Source: Lachnospiraceae bacterium UBA7729
Lineage (GTDB): Bacteria; Bacillota; Clostridia; Lachnospirales; Lachnospiraceae
NCBI GenBank assembly: GCA_002482005.1
Contig: DLFD01000089.1
Coordinates: 1-44,338, forward strand
Direction: 5' to 3'
Length of the DNA: 44,338 bases
Shown: positions 40,994-44,338 of the stretch, in pieces
Numbering within the stretch: the stretch's first letter is position 1
How the letters are laid out: the number at the start of each line of letters is the position of its first letter
Made by a program: the position numbers and the translations under genes
Notes under the pieces: model-generated
The model's input: only the letters and a program-made list of their open reading frames with translations
Database searches by the model: none
Told to the model about the DNA's origin: nothing

Positions 40994-41470
40994 TCATGAT
41001 TCCACTACTGCCTTCCCGGTCATATACTCCGGGGTCAGCTCAAGAAGGACCGTCCGCTGAAGACTCCCTCTGATCTCCCTCTCGATATAGGCGTTATCCT
41101 GGGTAAACTTGTGGCTCAGCTTTGTCGTGATATCGATGACCGTCTCCGGATCATCCACGATCCTGACCTTGCCGAATACGATGACCGACCTTATGTGAAG
41201 CGGCCACTTTCCGGGGATCCGATATCCCTCATCATGAACGCAGAAGGAAGCCTTGCTGTCTTTCTCCAGCATCTCCAGCTTGTAGCCTCCCCTTCCGCTG
41301 TGGAAATAAATTCTCCCGTCTTCCTCATTATAGTAATGGTTCAGCGGCATCCCGTAAGGATAGCCATCATCGCCGTTGACAGAAAGGATCCCCCGCTTTT
41401 CCTGCTTCAGGATAGCGATGCATTCTTCCTCCGGCAGCTGTTTGTTTTTCCTGATAAGCTCTCTGAACAT
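40994..41470 (-). CDS. Pyridoxamine 5'-phosphate oxidase-like flavin-binding protein
   Basis: Split-barrel FMN protein of the NimA/PNPOx-like group. 158 residues: KQEKRGILSVNGDDGYPYGM near residue 24, then NHYYNEEDGRIYFHSGRGGY with the FMN-binding FHSGRGG-K pattern, and SVIVFGKVRIVDD. NimA-like members are linked to nitroimidazole reduction, but many have unknown substrates. A GGGAG site lies before the ATG. It follows the 76-residue gene in the same orientation, with 75 bp between them. Confidence 0.85.
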   Translation of the reverse strand: MFRELIRKNKQLPEEECIAILKQEKRGILSVNGDDGYPYGMPLNHYYNEEDGRIYFHSGRGGYKLEMLEKDSKASFCVHDEGYRIPGKWPLHIRSVIVFGKVRIVDDPETVIDITTKLSHKFTQDNAYIEREIRGSLQRTVLLELTPEYMTGKAVVES

Positions 41471-41545
41471 TTCTTATTCTCCCATCTGTCCGGTCTCTGT
41501 CTGACGCACCGAAAGTCCGGCCTTTTCAGAAGAGTGGCGGCCAGC

Positions 41546-41776
41546 TCATTTCCGCAGGTTCAGAAGTCCCTGAAGATTCTCCACATCCTGAGCACTGATC
41601 CGCATGTTTGTAGTCTTCTTCTCTCCGTCCGGAGTGACGATCGATACTTCAATCACGGTTCCTTCCCTGATGTCATCCCTGGCCGCCTTGAAAAAAGCCA
41701 CCACCTTCGGGTGAGCCGCCTTGAACTTTCTGAAACTGTCTGCCGCCTTCATCATTGCCATAGGATTTACTGCCAT
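41546..41776 (-). CDS. Small conserved hypothetical protein
   Basis: 76 residues beginning MAVNPMAMMKAADSFRKFKA, with the later segment GTVIEVSIVTPDGEKKTTNM and a SAQDVENLQGLL end. A basic helix is followed by a small beta-rich part. The ATG at 41776 follows AAGGAG by 6 bases; the in-frame upstream ATG has no site. Similar short proteins occur in Lachnospiraceae as far as I recall, but no function is known to me. It may be co-transcribed with the flavin-binding protein downstream. Confidence 0.65.
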   Translation of the reverse strand: MAVNPMAMMKAADSFRKFKAAHPKVVAFFKAARDDIREGTVIEVSIVTPDGEKKTTNMRISAQDVENLQGLLNLRK

Positions 41777-41894
41777 CTCATTCTCCTTCTTTCTGATCAT
41801 CTCACCGGAATTTTGTCCGGATCCGGCAGGGATCTTCTCCTGCACATATTCCAGATTCAGTTTAACGGCAATCCGTTATCATTCTGTGAACAAA

Positions 41895-41924
41895 TGTGAA
41901 TTCCGGTCTCATATCTGTTATAAT
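41895..41924 (+). promoter_or_regulatory. degV promoter
   Basis: Perfect -10 TATAAT (41919-41924), inside a GTTATAATAAC palindrome, with a weak -35 TGTGAA (41895-41900) at 18 bp. Confidence 0.45.
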
Positions 41925-41993
41925 AACAAACTGAAACATATCCAGACGAAGCAATATGATCTTTTCCGTCAATAAAATCAAAGGATAATGCTC

Positions 41994-42851
41994 ATGAATA
42001 TTCAGAAAACCGCAGTTGTCGTGGATTCCGGATGCGACGTATCGCCCGAGTACCGCAGGAAATATGATATCCGTCTGCTGCCTTTCAAGGTACGCTATCC
42101 CGAAAAGGAATACCTGGATGCTGTTGATATCGACCCGATGATGGTCTACCGCAGATTCCCGGCAGAGATCCCGACCACTTCCACCCCGTCTCCGGGGGAT
42201 GTGGTGGAACTCATGAAGGGTCTGAAGGAAGAAGGATTCGAGAATGTATTCGTTTTCTGCATCTCGGACAAGCTGTCAGGAACCTTCAACACCGTCCGTA
42301 TGGTAACAGAGTCCTATCAGCTGGATCTGAACGTCGTTCCGGTCGATACCCTGAATATCTCCATCGCCAGCGGTATGGTCGCCATCTGGGCTGCTCACGA
42401 ACTTTCCCAGGAAAAGCATTTTGACGAAGTGAAGGCAGGTCTTCCGGAGATCATCAGAAGATCCACCGTCATGTTCTACATGGACACCCTGGATTACCTA
42501 AGGCACGGCGGCCGGATCGGCAACGTCGAGTTCATGGCAGCGCAGCTGCTCCACATCCGTCCGATCATTGCCTGCGACGAGAGCGGGACCTATTTCACAG
42601 TTTCCAAGCTCAGGGGCGGACGATTTGCAAGAAAGCGCCTGATGGCGGAAGTAAAGAAATATGCTGCCGGAAGGAAGTGCTGGTTCATCGTTGCAGAGGG
42701 CGATGGCCATGAGGCGGCCATGGAGGCTATGGAAACCCTGAAGAAGGAATATCCGGAATCCGAAGTTCTGTATGATATCCAGATCGCGGCTTCGCTTGCT
42801 GTCAACACCGGAAGCGGCCTGCTGGGGATCGCAGTTCTGCCGCTGGAGTAA
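41994..42851 (+). CDS. DegV family fatty-acid-binding protein
   Basis: DegV/FakB-type protein that binds a fatty acid for phosphorylation by FakA. AVVVDSGCDVSPEYRRKYDI is the family start (usually DSxxD), PTTSTPSPGDVVELMK near residue 60 is the conserved TSxP motif, SDKLSGTFNTV near residue 92 and LDYLRHGGRIG near residue 165 complete the ligand site. 285 residues from the ATG at 41994, which is spaced 8 bases from AAAGGA; the ATG at 41988 is too close. A terminator follows. Confidence 0.92.
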   Translation: MNIQKTAVVVDSGCDVSPEYRRKYDIRLLPFKVRYPEKEYLDAVDIDPMMVYRRFPAEIPTTSTPSPGDVVELMKGLKEEGFENVFVFCISDKLSGTFNTVRMVTESYQLDLNVVPVDTLNISIASGMVAIWAAHELSQEKHFDEVKAGLPEIIRRSTVMFYMDTLDYLRHGGRIGNVEFMAAQLLHIRPIIACDESGTYFTVSKLRGGRFARKRLMAEVKKYAAGRKCWFIVAEGDGHEAAMEAMETLKKEYPESEVLYDIQIAASLAVNTGSGLLGIAVLPLE

Positions 42852-42879
42852 ACCATGGCAGCAGAAATCTCTGAAAGTG

Positions 42880-42917
42880 AAAAGGCATGGCGCTTCTCAC
42901 AGGCGTCATGCCTTTAA
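42880..42917 (+). terminator. degV terminator
   Basis: AAAGGCATG-GCGC...GCGT-CATGCCTTT hairpin, 30 bp after the stop. Confidence 0.8.
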
Positions 42918-43121
42918 CCTATTCCAGGATACATCGTCACATCGTTCCTGAGACAGATATTCAGTGCGTCCGTCTCTCAGATCCTTACGCAGGAAATCGA
43001 TGATCATGATGCCTGGTATGACCGGCTACGCCTGGATCGGAAGTCCAGATTCCCTGATATCCCTGGCCACCGCATCAATAAAGCAATCCCCATCTTTTGC
43101 CTGCCCCATAGAGAGAAAGTC
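42918..43121 (-). pseudogene. Possible degraded minus-strand ORF
   Basis: On the minus strand two short frames look gene-like in residue use: MGQAKDGDCFIDAVARDIRE (stop near 43028) and MIIDFLRKDLRDGRTEYLSQ (stop near 42914). They are in different frames or stop-separated. I do not recognise a family. It may be eroded remnants of one gene or chance. Confidence 0.25.
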
Positions 43122-43150
43122 TTGATTTTTCTTTCTGCACCTTCTAATAT
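43122..43150 (+). promoter_or_regulatory. Promoter of the truncated gene
   Basis: -35 TTGATT (43122-43127), 17 bp, -10 TAATAT (43145-43150). Downstream, the hexamer CATATC recurs several times (about 43168-43207) before the ribosome binding site. Confidence 0.55.
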
Positions 43151-43241
43151 TGAGTGTCTATCCACGTCATATCTTTATATCTTTTTTCATATCCTTCATC
43201 ATATCCATCTCATCAATTTTATTATCTGGAAAGGAATCATA

Positions 43242-43745
43242 ATGAATATTGACAATATCTTTGCCACCAGCGCTTCCGGTTCCCCTGCGAATGAACTCAC
43301 TTCAGCTTTGGACACAAGGCAGAATCTTCTCCGGATCGATTACTTGCAGGCTGTAATTTCAAAATATAAGAAAGACCTGTTGAAATGTCCTGAAGGGCAT
43401 CTGAAAGCTGTTCCTCATGGAACTGGCTTCGAATATTATCAGCGCCGGACTTCAGCAGATAAGTGGGAATATATCCACAGTAAGAACCGGACAATTGTCA
43501 GAAGGCTTGGTCAGAAGGTTTATCTGAAACGTCTGCTCGCTTCAGCTGAGAAGGAATTACAAGCACGCCTGGCTTTGGCGTCAGTGCTTGATAAGGGTAC
43601 CATTGAGTCTCTCTTCATGAGCATGCCCAAGTCTTACCATGGGCTTATACACCCGATTGCAGAAACAAGTCAGGAATTCTATGAAAGATGGATGGCCGAA
43701 GAATACGAGCCAGGTTTCTTCAGACCGGATGAGAAATTCTATTAG
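43242..43745 (+). pseudogene. Conserved hypothetical gene truncated by an IS200/IS605-type element
   Basis: From the ATG at 43242 (GGAAAGGA upstream) 167 residues are encoded: a helical, basic N-terminal part with LQAVISKYKKDLLKCPEGHL, FEYYQRRTSADKWEYIHSKN and an ending FFRPDEKFY. From memory, similar gut-Firmicute proteins continue into a C-terminal region resembling a PD-(D/E)XK nuclease; here a stop appears exactly where the element's right-end hairpins begin, so the remaining part should lie beyond 44338. Interruption is inferred from the junction; function is unknown. Confidence 0.55.
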
Positions 43746-43870
43746 TGAAGCCTCACACGTTTGAAAACGCGTGCTTCCATACCCTCATTCCGAAAGTATG
43801 GACCTACTGACCACAGATACAGTCTTCCACCGGGTGTTTACGCCGCAGCATAAAGCTCTGCCTGAAGATT
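43746..43870 (-). ncRNA. Candidate omega-RNA (TnpB guide RNA)
   Basis: In IS200/IS605 elements the guide RNA covers the tnpB 3' end and the right end, and takes its guide from flanking DNA. Here the minus strand from the tnpB stop region through the two hairpins fits that layout; the guide would be the antisense of the last bases of the truncated gene (just below 43746). Expression is inferred. Confidence 0.4.
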
Positions 43871-44338
43871 AATGAGTGTGGACAGTGTGCAGGTGCTTCT
43901 CTTTGCGCATCCCGGTACTTTTGCCGTTATGCGCTGCTCTTCTCGTGCGCGGTGCGCGGGAGCTTGCGACTCGCGGTGCGCGCGCGATTCTTTTTCCATT
44001 ACTGGAAGAGACTTTATGATCTCCCGTACAAAATATCTCGCTCCTATATTGTAGGAAGCATTAAGATCACAGTTATAGATCTTTCCTGACTGGAACTCGC
44101 AGACACTGTAGTTTCCGGATGTTTTCTCAGACTCTTTTCCTCTCAGCACCCTTCCGGATCCATCGTATGCCAGCCTGGATGTGTTCCAGGCATTGACATG
44201 ACTGATCCGCATGCATTTTCGATGAGCCTTGTCTGTCACTATGGACTGCACCCTTTTTGCTTTCCAGAGATGGAGCCGCTGTTTCTTCGTGCCTCTCTTT
44301 TTACCGGAAAGTTCCAGGGCCTCGAACACAATGACATC
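43838..44338 (-). CDS. tnpB: TnpB-family RNA-guided nuclease/transposase accessory, C-terminal part
   Basis: Partial: the gene continues past the window edge. The visible end has VIVFEALELSGKKRGTKKQR, with the RuvC-II Glu in VFEAL; a segment AHRKCMRISHVNAWNTSRLA; and YNCDLNASYNIGARYF, with the RuvC-III Asp. The zinc-finger region between them is degenerate: only the single cysteines of YSVCEF and YNCD remain rather than two CxxC pairs. The last 50 residues are Arg/Ala-rich. This variant (KIYNCDLNASYNIGARYF) is common in clostridial elements. Whether the nuclease is active cannot be judged without the RuvC-I part. Confidence 0.8.
   Translation of the reverse strand, partial: DVIVFEALELSGKKRGTKKQRLHLWKAKRVQSIVTDKAHRKCMRISHVNAWNTSRLAYDGSGRVLRGKESEKTSGNYSVCEFQSGKIYNCDLNASYNIGARYFVREIIKSLPVMEKESRAHRESQAPAHRAREEQRITAKVPGCAKRSTCTLSTLINLQAELYAAA

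Larger units (their letters stand above)
43746..44338 (-). mobile_element. IS200/IS605-type element, right end to window edge (partial)
   Basis: The minus-strand TnpB gene is followed by a non-coding end with two hairpins. The subterminal one, at about 43747-43774, reads GAAG...CACACGTT-TGAA-AACGCGTG...CTTC; another is CCATAC...GTATGG (about 43774-43800). Such imperfect palindromes mark the right ends of this family, which lack terminal inverted repeats. The left end and any tnpA are outside the window. Confidence 0.65.

Overview
The window reads as a chromosomal segment of a strictly anaerobic, moderate-GC Firmicute, most likely a Lachnospiraceae-type Clostridium. The basis is a group-B-like [FeFe] hydrogenase, a short phosphate acetyltransferase, a GGGtGRT/NifU-like pair, an IspH next to an S1-domain protein, a minimal iscR-iscS pair, and good ribosome binding sites with textbook sigma-A promoters. 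No plasmid or phage structural module is intact. Taxonomy is inferred from gene families, not from a marker search.

Layout. 1-5450: energy metabolism (pta, hydrogenase), a probable small structured RNA upstream of the hydrogenase, tmcAL (tRNA-Met cytidine acetate ligase) and a TRIC-type membrane channel. 5575-8200: an accessory patch around a tRNA-Leu(CAA), holding an orphan HicB, a phage scaffold-like gene broken by an in-frame amber codon, a complete hicAB module and a 5'- and 3'-truncated integrase piece. 8202-11446: diaminopimelate decarboxylase and the bifunctional NAD(P)H-hydrate repair enzyme. 11565-15900: an Rpn-like nuclease remnant, the GGGtGRT/NifU-like pair, and a nucleotidyltransferase coupled to a YprB-like exonuclease. 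16026-23304: one tightly coupled minus-strand operon (small alarmone synthetase, response regulator, histidine kinase, flavoprotein, cmk, ispH, S1 protein). 23458-25283: glutathione peroxidase, tmRNA and smpB. 25420-33738: HtrA protease, gpmI, homoserine dehydrogenase and the gap-pgk-tpiA glycolytic cluster. 33855-37883: iscR-iscS, glgA, ridA. 38011-41776: an unusual membrane-anchored Hsp70-like ATPase with a two-TM partner, a flavin-binding protein and a small conserved protein. 41994-44338: degV, then a truncated gene cut by an IS200/IS605-type element whose TnpB runs off the window end.

The most distinctive non-coding signal is a family of about 45-bp two-hairpin repeats, seven units at five intergenic loci, twice in tandem. 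The stem has a conserved C-C mismatch and works on paper as a bidirectional terminator. The best candidates for undescribed biology are the Hsp70-like/TM-partner pair (38011-40899), the promoter-hairpin-terminator RNA at about 2918-3071 (minus strand), the repeat family, and the putative omega-RNA of the TnpB element, which would carry a guide taken from the gene it interrupts.
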